NCBI GenBank assembly: GCA_028710895.1
Contig: JAQTTH010000001.1
Location: 186,001 to 250,000, forward strand
Origin: Paludibacter sp.
Lineage (GTDB): Bacteria; Bacteroidota; Bacteroidia; Bacteroidales; Paludibacteraceae
Length of the DNA: 64,000 nucleotides
Direction: 5' to 3'
Shown here: positions 1-8,908 of the stretch, in pieces
Numbering within the stretch: position 1 is the first letter of the stretch
How the letters are laid out: every line of letters starts with the position of its first letter
Program-made: the position numbers and the translations under genes
Notes under the pieces: model-generated
Databases searched by the model: none
What the model saw: the letters and a program-made list of their open reading frames with translations, nothing else
Told to the model about the DNA's origin: nothing

Positions 1-387
1 GCTGTCATCGATGTCCGCAATATAGCTCCCGTGGGATGGCATGTACCTACCGATGCCGAATGGACAACCCTTACCACATATCTGGGTGGTGAAGCGGTAG
101 CCGGAGGTAAATTGAAGGAAACGGGAACGCTTAATTGGATAAGTCCAAACACTGGTGCCACCAATGAAGCTGGTTTTTCAGCTCTTCCGGGTGGTGGCCG
201 TAGTAGCGATGGTCCATTCGATTACTTTGGCGGACTCGGCGGGTACTGGTGGAGTTCTACGCAGGTCGGTAAGAACTGCGCTTGGTACAGGGGAATGGGC
301 TACATTGAAAGCCGCATATACAGGGCCAACTACGGCTTCGGCTTCGGGAATGGTTTCTCCGTGCGTTGTGTCAGGGATTCTAAATAA
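1..387 (+). CDS. FISUMP-domain protein, C-terminal fragment
   Basis: The frame is open from the first base, so the true start lies upstream of the window; only the last 128 residues are visible. The fragment matches the end of the FISUMP domain (Fibrobacter succinogenes major paralogous domain): a GWHVPTDAEW segment, a GGK turn, a Gly-rich middle with FSALPGG, a WWSST motif and a terminal FSVRCVRD block. Family knowledge: these are secreted or surface-anchored proteins, often lipoproteins, of unknown biochemical role and common in Bacteroidota. Nothing of the signal peptide can be seen. Family assignment is fairly secure; function is not known. Confidence 0.85.
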   Translation, partial: AVIDVRNIAPVGWHVPTDAEWTTLTTYLGGEAVAGGKLKETGTLNWISPNTGATNEAGFSALPGGGRSSDGPFDYFGGLGGYWWSSTQVGKNCAWYRGMGYIESRIYRANYGFGFGNGFSVRCVRDSK

Positions 388-396
388 TTTATTTGT

Positions 397-478
397 CTAT
401 TAGTTTATTTGATTATTTTTCTTCGATTTTTTAACCCCAGTATTGGGGATACGCAATAAACAGTAAATAAACAAATAG
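397..478 (+). terminator. possible imperfect terminator hairpin after the FISUMP gene
   Basis: Bases 397-410 and 465-478 are inverted copies with one mismatch, enclosing a second small hairpin at 435-448 with arms CCCCA and TGGGG. The inner stem is not followed by a long T run, so termination is only a guess. The rest of the 388-590 gap shows nothing I recognise. Confidence 0.3.
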
Positions 479-590
479 TTCGGCATGGTTGGTGGAATTT
501 ATTTCAATCCCACCTCCTGAATTCTTAGGTCCCGAATAGCTCTAAGTGATTTTTTCAAAGTACAAGCGGTTTTAAAAGGGTGTAACCCTT

Positions 591-860
591 GTGGCAAAAA
601 AGGACCAAATCAAATTTACTAATCTAAAAATAAATCCAATGTCAAAGCTTTTCAAAGTCTGGCCTAAAAAGCCAAGAAACACAAACAGTGTAATTATTTC
701 TCCAGCAATGGAAGTGATTGTAACAACTAAATCACATACTGGTGATCCATTTTATAATGGAGCAGTTGAAGTTAAAGAAGCATACATGAGACTGTATGGA
801 GTTGATTTAAAGAAAGGGTGTTATACAAAAGGTGATTTTGAGGTACAAGTATTGGGTTAA
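591..860 (+). CDS. small hypothetical protein
   Basis: An 89-codon frame opening with GTG; an ATG at 639 would give 73 residues, beginning MSKLFKVW, and is about as likely. The product is basic, has no signal peptide or membrane segment, and I do not recognise the family. A segment such as PKKPRNTNSVIISPAMEVIVTTKSH reads more like protein than like random translation, but the gene stands alone. The following 861-1149 stretch (289 bases) is AT-rich and without a credible gene. The call is tentative; a chance frame remains possible. Confidence 0.4.
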   Translation: MAKKDQIKFTNLKINPMSKLFKVWPKKPRNTNSVIISPAMEVIVTTKSHTGDPFYNGAVEVKEAYMRLYGVDLKKGCYTKGDFEVQVLG

Positions 861-1149
861 TTGAAATATAATTATTAAAGTTTATATAACAAAGCTTTAC
901 TTTCCCCCTTCTTAGTCCAAGTATAGTAGACGAAACTAACTCTAGTTCAAGTCTTTCTTGAAAATTGTCTGAACCTGGATTAAGCTGATAAATCAGATAA
1001 AAACATATTCTCAAAGAATCTGATACATCGTTTAAATCTGATTTAATCGTGGTTCAGACATTGCAGTTCAGAACTACTTTAATTTCGCTGAAGAACATTG
1101 AGTTTGAAAAGTTGTTGATATACTTGAAGGAACTATAAATCGATTTAAT

Positions 1150-1812
1150 ATGCAACCCGAAATGACAGAATCTCTCGAATTGTTGATGAAACAGTATCAC
1201 AACCGTAAACATCCACTCAATTACAAAAGCCGTTATCAGTTGTTGGTAATGGTTATTCTTTCGGCACAAGATTCCGACAAACATATTAATGAACTTGCGC
1301 CGGTAATCTTTGAGGCGTACCCGTCTATGAATAGTTTGGCCCAGGCAACTGTTGAAGATTTACACCAATATATAAGTACTGTCCGTAATTTTGGAAACAA
1401 AGCCAACTGGCTGGTAAAACTGGCCCAACTGATTGGCGACGATGACAATATCCCCACCAATATGGCCGAACTTACCAAGTTACCCGGCATTGGACGAAAA
1501 TCGGCCAACGTAATTATTCGTGAATCGGGCAATGAAGCCGAAGGGGTAATTGTTGATTTGCATGTTGTTCGAACAGCACCACGTATTGGGATTGCAAGCG
1601 GCACACAACCTGAGAAAATTGAGAAGCAAATAATGGCAATAGTTCCTCAAAAACGTTGGAACGACATTGGAATGGCTATTTCGTTTCTTGGTCGGGAGAT
1701 ATGTCGCCCTAAAAACCCCAAATGCAATGAGTGCGTAATGAGTGCTGTTTGTCACTTTCACAACGGAATTTCTACGAACGAAGAAAACACAAACGGGTTA
1801 AAGTTGTTCTAA
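1150..1812 (+). CDS. endonuclease III-like DNA glycosylase (HhH-GPD, 4Fe-4S)
   Basis: A base-excision repair glycosylase/AP lyase of the EndoIII superfamily, acting on oxidised pyrimidines in DNA. The helix-hairpin-helix LPGIGRKSANV at about residues 111-121 carries the catalytic lysine (K117), and D136 in IVDLHVVR is the conserved aspartate. The C-terminal iron-sulfur loop has the classical spacing C185-x6-C192-x2-C195-x5-C201. Its 220 aa equals the usual length. VDLHVVRT replaces the common VDTHV, so this may be a side branch of Nth and not the main orthologue. It is followed after 28 bases by a conserved gene on the same strand, probably co-transcribed. Confidence 0.85.
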   Translation: MQPEMTESLELLMKQYHNRKHPLNYKSRYQLLVMVILSAQDSDKHINELAPVIFEAYPSMNSLAQATVEDLHQYISTVRNFGNKANWLVKLAQLIGDDDNIPTNMAELTKLPGIGRKSANVIIRESGNEAEGVIVDLHVVRTAPRIGIASGTQPEKIEKQIMAIVPQKRWNDIGMAISFLGREICRPKNPKCNECVMSAVCHFHNGISTNEENTNGLKLF

Positions 1813-1840
1813 TTTCAAAACAACAGTCAATTAAGCGCAT

Positions 1841-3244
1841 ATGACCAACACATTAAGCACCAAAGAAAAATCAGTAGGAATCAATTTACATTCGAAGTAT
1901 TACGGTGCAATAGCCGAAATAGGTGGCGGACAGGAAACTGCCCGTCATTTGTTTCAGGCAGGTGGAGCATCCAATACCATTGCGAAATCCATTTCGGCTT
2001 ACGATAAATCGTTCAGCGATCATTTCTACAACGATGGTACTCCCGCACGCTATGTGGCCGAAGACCGTTTGCGCAAAATGGTTGATTATGAATATGACGA
2101 GCTGATAAAAATTCTGGATAAGAAAAACCCGAAAAAGTTCTTTGCCTTTGCCAATACGGTAGAAACGCTCAATTTTGCAAAAACCAATCAGGGTAACGGT
2201 TGGTTGGGAATTGCCGTGGAAGGTACCGACCGCTATAAACCCAATAAGATTTTTATCCATGTAAAGCTGCACGAAAACGATACGCTGCTGCAACAATACA
2301 CGTTGGGAGCGCTGGGCATTAATCTGATTCACGGTGGATTGTTCGAATGGGAAGATCCACGAAAAGTATTGCTTGCCTTGCTCGACAACCTGGACACTGA
2401 CCGTGTAGAGGTTGATTATGTGTATGTGGAAGGACCTGATATGCTGTGGTGCGACAACCGCTTGCTCAATCTTATGTTGGTGAGTAATAATATGACACCC
2501 GCCATTATGTTCGACCAGTCAGGAAAAGTACAACAACCGGGTGATATGTTGTATAAAAAGAATGTATTGCTGATGCGTGGCTATTTCAGACCAATAAATA
2601 ATCTGGGTATCGAGTTTTTGAATGACAGTCTGGCTATTTTCATGAAAGATGAAGATTACAAACACGACAATACCATAGCTTTTTGCGAAATATCGCTCAA
2701 ATACCTGCTGCAGTATGAAAAACTGGACGAAAAAGACTTTCTGCATCGCGTCGATCTGCTCAATATGGTTGGACAAAGTGTAATGGTGTCGAACTTCAGC
2801 CGCTATTTTAAACTGGTGGATTACTTTGCTCAGTTTAAACTGATTAAACTCCGCATTGTAGTGGGACTTCCTACTTTCGACAAAATTCTGGACAGCTCGC
2901 AATACACCGACCTACGGGGCGGATTGCTGGAAGCAATGGGAACTTTGTTTCAAAATAATGTAAAGATGTATCTGTATCCCTACACCGATATGAACACCGG
3001 TGAGGTGATTTACCCCGAAGTCGACCATTTTAAAAATGAATATAAAATGCTGTGGCAATACCTCATTGAAACCCGCAGAATTCATATTCTAAAAGGAATA
3101 CCATCCAAACATCTCGAAATCACTTCGGGTTATATAGCCGAACTGATAGAAAACGCCGACGACAGCTTAATTAATTATGTACCCGAAAAGGTTTTCAACC
3201 ATATCAAAGAAAACAAGTTGTTCGGGTACGGGAAAAATTTATAA
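1841..3244 (+). CDS. conserved 467-aa protein of unknown function
   Basis: A soluble, probably cytoplasmic protein: no signal peptide, no membrane segment. The N-terminus has a Gly-rich stretch (AIAEIGGGQETARHLFQAGGASNT, residues about 23-46, given here only as a landmark) that looks like a strongly conserved nucleotide- or cofactor-contact region, followed by alternating helix and strand. I recognise it as a family recurring in Bacteroidota but do not know a demonstrated function, and I would distrust product names transferred to it automatically. It sits 28 bases after the EndoIII-like gene and ends at a strong terminator, so the two probably form an operon; whether that implies a repair role is open. 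Confidence 0.75.
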   Translation: MTNTLSTKEKSVGINLHSKYYGAIAEIGGGQETARHLFQAGGASNTIAKSISAYDKSFSDHFYNDGTPARYVAEDRLRKMVDYEYDELIKILDKKNPKKFFAFANTVETLNFAKTNQGNGWLGIAVEGTDRYKPNKIFIHVKLHENDTLLQQYTLGALGINLIHGGLFEWEDPRKVLLALLDNLDTDRVEVDYVYVEGPDMLWCDNRLLNLMLVSNNMTPAIMFDQSGKVQQPGDMLYKKNVLLMRGYFRPINNLGIEFLNDSLAIFMKDEDYKHDNTIAFCEISLKYLLQYEKLDEKDFLHRVDLLNMVGQSVMVSNFSRYFKLVDYFAQFKLIKLRIVVGLPTFDKILDSSQYTDLRGGLLEAMGTLFQNNVKMYLYPYTDMNTGEVIYPEVDHFKNEYKMLWQYLIETRRIHILKGIPSKHLEITSGYIAELIENADDSLINYVPEKVFNHIKENKLFGYGKNL

Positions 3245-3261
3245 CTGATATTGAAAAACAA

Positions 3262-3293
3262 AAAAAAGCAGACACCGAAATGTCTGCTTTTTT
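3262..3293. terminator. bidirectional intrinsic terminator
   Basis: Thirteen-base perfect inverted arms (3262-3274 and 3281-3293) around a 6-base loop, with an A run on one side and a T run on the other. It lies between converging genes and can serve both. Confidence 0.9.
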
Positions 3294-3312
3294 GTTTCCT
3301 GTAATTACCTGA

Positions 3313-3885
3313 TTATTCCTTGCTAAATTCAGCATCAGCTACAATTTGGATAACATCACTAACCATTGCTTCCGGGAAATTAGGACCTACACCAAAATCA
3401 GAACGTTTCAAAGCACCTGTGATATGAAAACCAAAAGTAGCTTTCTTATTCATTGGGTTCACAACAGTACCATAATACACAACGTTCAATGTTACCGGTT
3501 TAGTTACACCGTGCATAGTCAGGTTACCACTTAGAATGAATTTTTTGTCGGATACTTTTTTCACTGAAGTGCTTTCAAATTTCATTTCAGGGTATTTCTC
3601 CACGTCAAAGAAATCGGCAGATTTCAGGTGGTTGTTGCGCATCTCAACTCCGGTGTTGATACTGGCTGTTTTAGCAGTAAGAGATACTTTCATGTCGGTG
3701 TAATCGAGTTTGGTAGTGACTACTTTTACCGAAAAATCAGCAAAATTGCCGTTGATTTCGGAAATTGTAAGGTGTTTAACCACAAAACCCAGACGTGAAT
3801 GGTAAGGATCGTTCGACCAGTTTGTTTGTGCTGATGCTACTAATGTAATTGCCATGGCAAAGATGGCTAAAATTGTCTTTTTCAT
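3313..3885 (-). CDS. secreted YceI-family protein
   Basis: A 190-aa periplasmic protein of the YceI lipocalin-like family, which binds isoprenoid-type lipids. The start is MKKTILAIFAMAITLVASAQ, a clean signal peptide with an AxAQ cleavage region. The mature part shows the family pattern: DPYHSRLGFVVKHL at the N-terminus, the DFFDVEKYPEMKFES block in the middle, then LTMHGVTKPVTL and a C-terminal KRSDFGVG. On the minus strand a TACTTTTG box (complement of 3942-3949) fits a promoter about 55 bases before the start. It is monocistronic. Family assignment is strong; the ligand is unknown. Confidence 0.92.
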   Translation of the reverse strand: MKKTILAIFAMAITLVASAQTNWSNDPYHSRLGFVVKHLTISEINGNFADFSVKVVTTKLDYTDMKVSLTAKTASINTGVEMRNNHLKSADFFDVEKYPEMKFESTSVKKVSDKKFILSGNLTMHGVTKPVTLNVVYYGTVVNPMNKKATFGFHITGALKRSDFGVGPNFPEAMVSDVIQIVADAEFSKE

Positions 3886-4237
3886 ACTTTTTGTTTTTAA
3901 TGAATTTATAACTGTTTTTTGTTTTCAATAATTTTATAGTGCAAAAGTACGGCTACAAAACCCCATGTTAAGTATGAAAATGCGGATAATGAATGCAAAA
4001 ATCCGATAATGGTTGAATTTATCGAAAGACAAAGCTGATTTATGAGCAATAATACCTCAAAATACTCTGAGTAATTGGATTGGGAAATATTTTACTATTA
4101 ACCAATAGCTACCTATAAAAGCGTGTAGTTGTTTTATACGGAATTCAAAATCAAATCAGCCCGCGCATTAAAAGTATAATACTTCAATAAAAATGCATTT
4201 TAATGTAGATATTATTTTGATTTTTTTCTGTTTTCAT
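3886..4237. other. intergenic region between divergent genes
   Basis: AT-rich spacer between yceI (minus) and ppdK (plus). It holds the likely yceI promoter box near 3942-3949 and, at its right end, the ppdK promoter. I see no additional gene, tRNA or structured RNA in the middle part. Confidence 0.5.
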
Positions 4238-4267
4238 TTTGGTTTTTCGCAAAAAAAACTAACTTTG
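4238..4267 (+). promoter_or_regulatory. Bacteroidota-type promoter of ppdK
   Basis: TTTG at 4238-4241 and TAACTTTG at 4260-4267, separated by 18 bases, match the -33/-7 pattern of the Bacteroidota housekeeping sigma factor. Transcription would begin near 4274, leaving a leader of about 40 bases. Confidence 0.65.
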
Positions 4268-4315
4268 CAACCTTATAAATGAAAATCACAAAACATTTAA
4301 ATTTAAAAATCTAAT

Positions 4316-7039
4316 ATGAGTAACACAAAAAGAGTCTATACTTTTGGCAACGGACTTGCCGAAGGTAAAGCAGACATGAAAAACTTGCTCGGTGGAAAAG
4401 GAGCAAATCTTGCTGAAATGAATTTGATTGGAGTGCCGGTTCCTCCGGGTTTCACCATTACAACTGATGTTTGTACCGAATATTATGCATTGGGTAAAGA
4501 CCAGGTAGTTGAACTGTTGAAACCTGAAGTTGAAAAAGCTATTGCAGGTGTTGAAATTCTAATGAATTCTAAGTTTGGTGATGTTGAAAATCCATTGTTA
4601 GTTTCTGTACGCTCGGGTGCACGCGCTTCTATGCCGGGTATGATGGATACTATTTTGAACCTGGGCTTGAATGATGCAGTTGTTGAAGGATTAGCTCGCA
4701 AAACAGGTAATGCACGCTTTGCCTGGGACTCATATCGCCGTTTTGTGCAAATGTATGGGGATGTTGTGTTAGGCATGAAACCCGAAAACAAGAATGATAT
4801 TGATCCGTTCGAAGAAATTATTGAGCACGTAAAAGAAGATAAAGGTGTAGAACTGGATACGCAGCTTTCTGTTGACGACTTAAAAGAACTTGTAACTAAA
4901 TTCAAAGCTGCAGTTCTGAAGAAAACAGGTAAAAACTTCCCCGATTCAGCTTATGAACAACTTTGGGGAGCAGTTTGCTCGGTATTCGATTCATGGATGA
5001 ACGATCGTGCTATTCTCTACCGCAAAATGGAAGGAATTCCTGCCGAATGGGGAACAGCTGTTAGCGTACAGTCAATGGTTTTTGGTAATATGGGTGAAAC
5101 TTCAGCTACAGGCGTTTGTTTTTCGCGCGACGCTGCAACAGGTGAAGATATTTTCATTGGTGAATATCTGATTAATGCACAAGGTGAAGACGTTGTGGCT
5201 GGTATCCGTACTCCACAGCAAATTACTAAAGAAGGTTCACAACGCTGGGCTGTATTAGCAGGTGTTTCTGAAGCCGATCGCGTTGCAAAATTCCCTTCGA
5301 TGGAAGAAGCAATGCCTTCAATTTATAAGGAATTAGATGCTATCCAGACCAAACTGGAAAATCATTATAAAGATATGCAGGACATGGAATTTACCGTACA
5401 AGAAGGTAAACTATGGTTTTTGCAAACCCGTAACGGAAAACGTACAGGTGCTGCTATGGTTAAAATTGCCATAGATTTATTCCACCAGGGAGTGATTGAC
5501 GAAAAATCAGCAATCCTACGTATTGATCCAAACCGTTTAGATGAACTACTCCACCCAATATTCGACAAAAAAGCGATTAAAGATGCTAAACTAATTGCAA
5601 AAGGATTAGCTGCCTCCCCCGGAGCCGCTTCCGGACGCGTTGTGTTTAATGCCGATGACGCTGCAGACTGGGCTTCGCATGGCGAAAAAGTAATCATGGT
5701 TCGTGTTGAAACTTCTCCGGAAGATTTAGCCGGTATGGCTGCTGCTCAGGGAATTCTGACTGCACGCGGTGGTATGACTTCCCACGCAGCTGTTGTGGCA
5801 CGTGGTATGGGCAAATGCTGTGTTTCAGGTGCCGGAACTTTGAAAATTGACTATGGAACCAAAACTATGGAAGTAGATGGTCTCGTAGTAAAAGAAGGCG
5901 ATTACATTTCATTAAATGGTTCAACAGGTGATATTTTCTTAGGAAAAGTAGGAACTTCTGAAGCTGAATTGGATGCTGACTTTGCTGAATTGATGGCTTT
6001 GGCTGACAAACATACTAAAATGTCAGTTCGTACAAATGCTGATACTCCCCACGATGCTCAGGTTGCCCGCAAATTTGGTGCTACCGGTATTGGTCTTTGC
6101 CGCACAGAACATATGTTCTTCGAAGGTGAAAAAATCAAAGCTATGCGCGAAATGATTTTAGCGAAAGATGAAGATGGTCGTCGTATTGCATTGGCAAAAA
6201 TTCTTCCTTACCAACAAGAAGATTTCGAAGGTATTTTCGAAGCAATGCAAGGTTGTCCGGTTACAGTTCGTCTGCTTGATCCACCGTTACACGAATTTGT
6301 GCCTCACGATGAAAAAGGTCAACAAGAAATGGCTGAAGCAATGGGCGTTTCGATCAAAGTTATCAAACAACGTGTTGACGCTTTGCACGAACAAAACCCT
6401 ATGTTGGGACACCGTGGTTGCCGTTTGGGAAATACGTACCCTGAAATTACTGAAATGCAAACACGCGCTATCCTTGGTGCTGCTTTAGCCTTGAAGAAAA
6501 AAGGTATCAAAGCCATGCCTGAAATTATGGTGCCATTGGTAGGTATCAAATTTGAGTTCAACGAACAAGATAAAATCATTCGCGACACTGCCGCATTGTT
6601 GTTTGCCGAAAAAGGCGACAGCATTGAATTTAAAGTGGGAACAATGATTGAAATTCCGCGCGCTGCACTTACTGCCGACCGTATTGCCGCTACTGCTGAA
6701 TTCTTCTCATTTGGTACTAATGACTTAACTCAAATGACTTTTGGATATTCGCGCGACGATATCGCTTCGTTCCTGCCTATCTATCTTGAAAAGAAAATTT
6801 TGAAAGCAGATCCATTCCAGGTTCTGGACCAAAATGGTGTAGGACAGTTAGTACAAATGGCCACCGAAAAAGGCCGTTCTGTAAATCCAAATCTAAAAGT
6901 AGGTATTTGCGGTGAACACGGTGGTGAACCATCCTCAGTTGAATTCTGTCACCGCACAGGATTGAACTATGTGAGCTGTTCACCATTCCGCGTGCCAATT
7001 GCACGTTTGGCTGCTGCTCAGGCTGCTTTGAAAAACTAA
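4316..7039 (+). CDS. ppdK: pyruvate, phosphate dikinase
   Basis: Interconverts pyruvate, ATP and phosphate with phosphoenolpyruvate, AMP and pyrophosphate in the cytoplasm. The 907 aa cover the whole enzyme: an N-terminal ATP-grasp part (GGKGANLAEM at about 27-36, RSGARASMPGMMDT at about 99-112), the phosphohistidine domain with LTARGGMTSHAAVVARG where H490 is the catalytic histidine, and the C-terminal PEP/pyruvate TIM barrel with GLCRTEHMFF, RLLDPPLHEF and the cysteine motif GICGEHGGEP. The length agrees with bacterial PPDKs. It has its own promoter and terminator. In anaerobic Bacteroidales the enzyme commonly serves glycolysis with pyrophosphate; that role is inferred here. Confidence 0.98.
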   Translation: MSNTKRVYTFGNGLAEGKADMKNLLGGKGANLAEMNLIGVPVPPGFTITTDVCTEYYALGKDQVVELLKPEVEKAIAGVEILMNSKFGDVENPLLVSVRSGARASMPGMMDTILNLGLNDAVVEGLARKTGNARFAWDSYRRFVQMYGDVVLGMKPENKNDIDPFEEIIEHVKEDKGVELDTQLSVDDLKELVTKFKAAVLKKTGKNFPDSAYEQLWGAVCSVFDSWMNDRAILYRKMEGIPAEWGTAVSVQSMVFGNMGETSATGVCFSRDAATGEDIFIGEYLINAQGEDVVAGIRTPQQITKEGSQRWAVLAGVSEADRVAKFPSMEEAMPSIYKELDAIQTKLENHYKDMQDMEFTVQEGKLWFLQTRNGKRTGAAMVKIAIDLFHQGVIDEKSAILRIDPNRLDELLHPIFDKKAIKDAKLIAKGLAASPGAASGRVVFNADDAADWASHGEKVIMVRVETSPEDLAGMAAAQGILTARGGMTSHAAVVARGMGKCCVSGAGTLKIDYGTKTMEVDGLVVKEGDYISLNGSTGDIFLGKVGTSEAELDADFAELMALADKHTKMSVRTNADTPHDAQVARKFGATGIGLCRTEHMFFEGEKIKAMREMILAKDEDGRRIALAKILPYQQEDFEGIFEAMQGCPVTVRLLDPPLHEFVPHDEKGQQEMAEAMGVSIKVIKQRVDALHEQNPMLGHRGCRLGNTYPEITEMQTRAILGAALALKKKGIKAMPEIMVPLVGIKFEFNEQDKIIRDTAALLFAEKGDSIEFKVGTMIEIPRAALTADRIAATAEFFSFGTNDLTQMTFGYSRDDIASFLPIYLEKKILKADPFQVLDQNGVGQLVQMATEKGRSVNPNLKVGICGEHGGEPSSVEFCHRTGLNYVSCSPFRVPIARLAAAQAALKN

Positions 7040-7060
7040 AGGAAGGATTTTTCCTGATAA

Positions 7061-7095
7061 AAAAAGAGGCTAACCGAAATGGTTAGCCTCTTTTT
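7061..7095. terminator. bidirectional intrinsic terminator
   Basis: Fifteen-base perfect arms (7061-7075, 7081-7095) with a 5-base loop, A run upstream and T run downstream. It lies between converging ppdK and the RNase G gene. Confidence 0.9.
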
Positions 7096-7104
7096 GATTT
7101 ATAA

Positions 7105-8679
7105 TTACGATATTTTTTCTATTTCTTCTTGTAGGTCAATTTCATTTCCCTTTTTGTCGTAAAACTTGTATTGTAAAAAGCCGAGCTTTTGTGAGGCCAT
7201 TACTTTACATCCTTTTCCGAATTTTCTTTTCCATTGCCACTTCATAGATAGAATACCTTTAGAGATATAGGCGTCTACATATGGGTGAATCTGCAATGTA
7301 AAGTCTTTAATTTGTAATTTGTTTACTAAATAATCAATTTTACTTTCCAGTTGATCTGTAAAGAGAATTGATGGTTTTGTTTTTCCATGTCCATAACAAG
7401 TCGGACAGGTTTCTTCGATATCAATATGAATGGCTGGTCGTACACGTTGTCGCGTCATTTGAAGCAATCCAAACTTACTCAATGGTAAGATATTGTGCTT
7501 GGCTCTGTCATTAGCCATATTCTCACGCATTCTATCGAATAGTTTTTGACGGTTTTCCGTCTCATGCATATCGATAAAATCGACAACGATAATGCCTCCC
7601 ATATCACGTAAACGGAGCTGTCTTGCAATTTCATCTGCTGCAGCCAGATTCACATCCAGTGCATTTGCTTCCTGTCCGTTTCCGGCTTTTGATCTGTTTC
7701 CGCTATTTACATCAACAACATGTAAGGCTTCAGTGTGTTCAATAATCAGATAAGCGCCGTTCTTGAACGATACGGTTTTACCAAAAGCTGATTTGATTTG
7801 TTTGGTTATACCAAAACTATCGTAAATCGGAGCTTCATCCTGATACAGTTTCACAATATCCTTTCTATCGGGTGCAATTAGTTCTACGTAATCGCGCACT
7901 TCGGTAAATACCGCGGGATCATTGATATGAATATGCTTAAAGTTCGGGCTGAATAAATCTCTAATTATTCCTACCGTGCGACCTAATTCTTCTAAAATTA
8001 GCGAAACACCTTTCGTTTGTTGAACCTTGGCAATGGCTTCTTCCCAGCGCTTTACCAAAATTTTCAACTCATTATCGAGTTCAGCTACTTTCTTATCTTC
8101 CGCAACTGTTCTTACAATAACACCAAAACCTTTGGGTTTAATGCTTTGAATCAATTGCTTCAGTCTCTGTCGTTCTTCTTCCGTTTTAATCTTTTGAGAA
8201 ACCGACACTTTGTCGGCAAACGGAATCAGGACTAAAAACCTTCCGGCAATGGATATTTCGGCTGTCAATCGTGGACCTTTTGTTGAGATAGGTTCTTTGG
8301 TAACTTGTACCAATATATCCTGTCCCGGTTTTAAAATGTCGTTAATCGAACCGTTTTTTTCAATTTCCGGTTGAAGTTTTGTTTTTTGAATAGCAGGCGT
8401 TTTTTTACGGTCGCTCAACGCCTGCGTTGTAAATTGTGTAAGGGTGTTGAAATTGGAACCTAAATCAAGATAGTGTAGAAAAGCATCTTTATCGTAACCA
8501 ACGTCCACAAAGGCTGCATTTAAACCGGGCATTAATTTCTTAACCCTGCCCATATAGATATTTCCCACGGCGAACTGTTCTTCCCGTCCTTCCTGGTTTA
8601 TTTCTACGAGGCGTTTGTCTTCGAGCAGCGCAATAGATATTTCTGATGGTTTAACATCGACTACTAATTCGCTATTCAC
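7105..8679 (-). CDS. rng: ribonuclease G / Rne family endoribonuclease
   Basis: A single-strand endoribonuclease for rRNA maturation and mRNA decay. Order: an S1-like RNA-binding domain near the N-terminus (VGNIYMGRVKKLMPGLNAAFVDVG), the RNase H-like and DNase I-like catalytic core with VVDVNSGNR and IIVVDFIDM, whose aspartates bind the metal, and a zinc-link CPTC motif (EETCPTCYGHG) that bridges subunits. The frame is open to an ATG at 8736, but the family begins with the residues NSELVVDV, so I place the start at the GTG at 8679 (524 aa); the 19 upstream residues have no family counterpart. It is followed on the same strand by the ppdK-side terminator. Confidence 0.93.
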   Translation of the reverse strand: MNSELVVDVKPSEISIALLEDKRLVEINQEGREEQFAVGNIYMGRVKKLMPGLNAAFVDVGYDKDAFLHYLDLGSNFNTLTQFTTQALSDRKKTPAIQKTKLQPEIEKNGSINDILKPGQDILVQVTKEPISTKGPRLTAEISIAGRFLVLIPFADKVSVSQKIKTEEERQRLKQLIQSIKPKGFGVIVRTVAEDKKVAELDNELKILVKRWEEAIAKVQQTKGVSLILEELGRTVGIIRDLFSPNFKHIHINDPAVFTEVRDYVELIAPDRKDIVKLYQDEAPIYDSFGITKQIKSAFGKTVSFKNGAYLIIEHTEALHVVDVNSGNRSKAGNGQEANALDVNLAAADEIARQLRLRDMGGIIVVDFIDMHETENRQKLFDRMRENMANDRAKHNILPLSKFGLLQMTRQRVRPAIHIDIEETCPTCYGHGKTKPSILFTDQLESKIDYLVNKLQIKDFTLQIHPYVDAYISKGILSMKWQWKRKFGKGCKVMASQKLGFLQYKFYDKKGNEIDLQEEIEKIS

Positions 8680-8790
8680 TTTTATTGATTTTTGGTTTGA
8701 ATTGTTTTTATAAACAAAAAACAAACTTAAAGCCAAGATATTCGCTTATAAGTTTGTTTTCTTGGACTTTATAATTAAAGACCAGTAGAC

Positions 8791-8880
8791 TTATTTTTTC
8801 TTATGTCTATTCTTTCTCAGTCTTTTTTTACGCTTGTGAGTAGACATTTTATGTCTTTTTCTTTTTTTACCGCTTGGCAT
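8791..8880 (-). CDS. 29-aa basic AURKAIP1/COX24-domain (bS22/mS38-like) ribosomal miniprotein
   Basis: A 29-codon frame starting MPSGKKRKRHKMSTHKRKK and ending in a Lys-rich RLRKNRHKKK tail. The RKRHKMxxHKRKKRLRKxRHK pattern is that of the COX24 C-terminal/AURKAIP1 domain, found in the mitochondrial small-subunit protein mS38 and in the tiny actinobacterial bS22. It is therefore probably a small-subunit ribosomal protein that binds 16S rRNA. It lies between HU and RNase G, all on the minus strand, about 110 bases upstream of the RNase G start and 28 bases after HU. Ribosomal placement is inferred from family likeness. Confidence 0.85.
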   Translation of the reverse strand: MPSGKKRKRHKMSTHKRKKRLRKNRHKKK

Positions 8881-8908
8881 CTTTGTTAATTTAAATGTAT
8901 ATGAAAAC

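Noticed and set aside
861-1149. Relic of an insertion sequence between the small hypothetical and the glycosylase gene
   Set aside because: I saw no transposase fragment or terminal inverted repeat, only AT-rich sequence with short CTGAT/ATCAG motifs.
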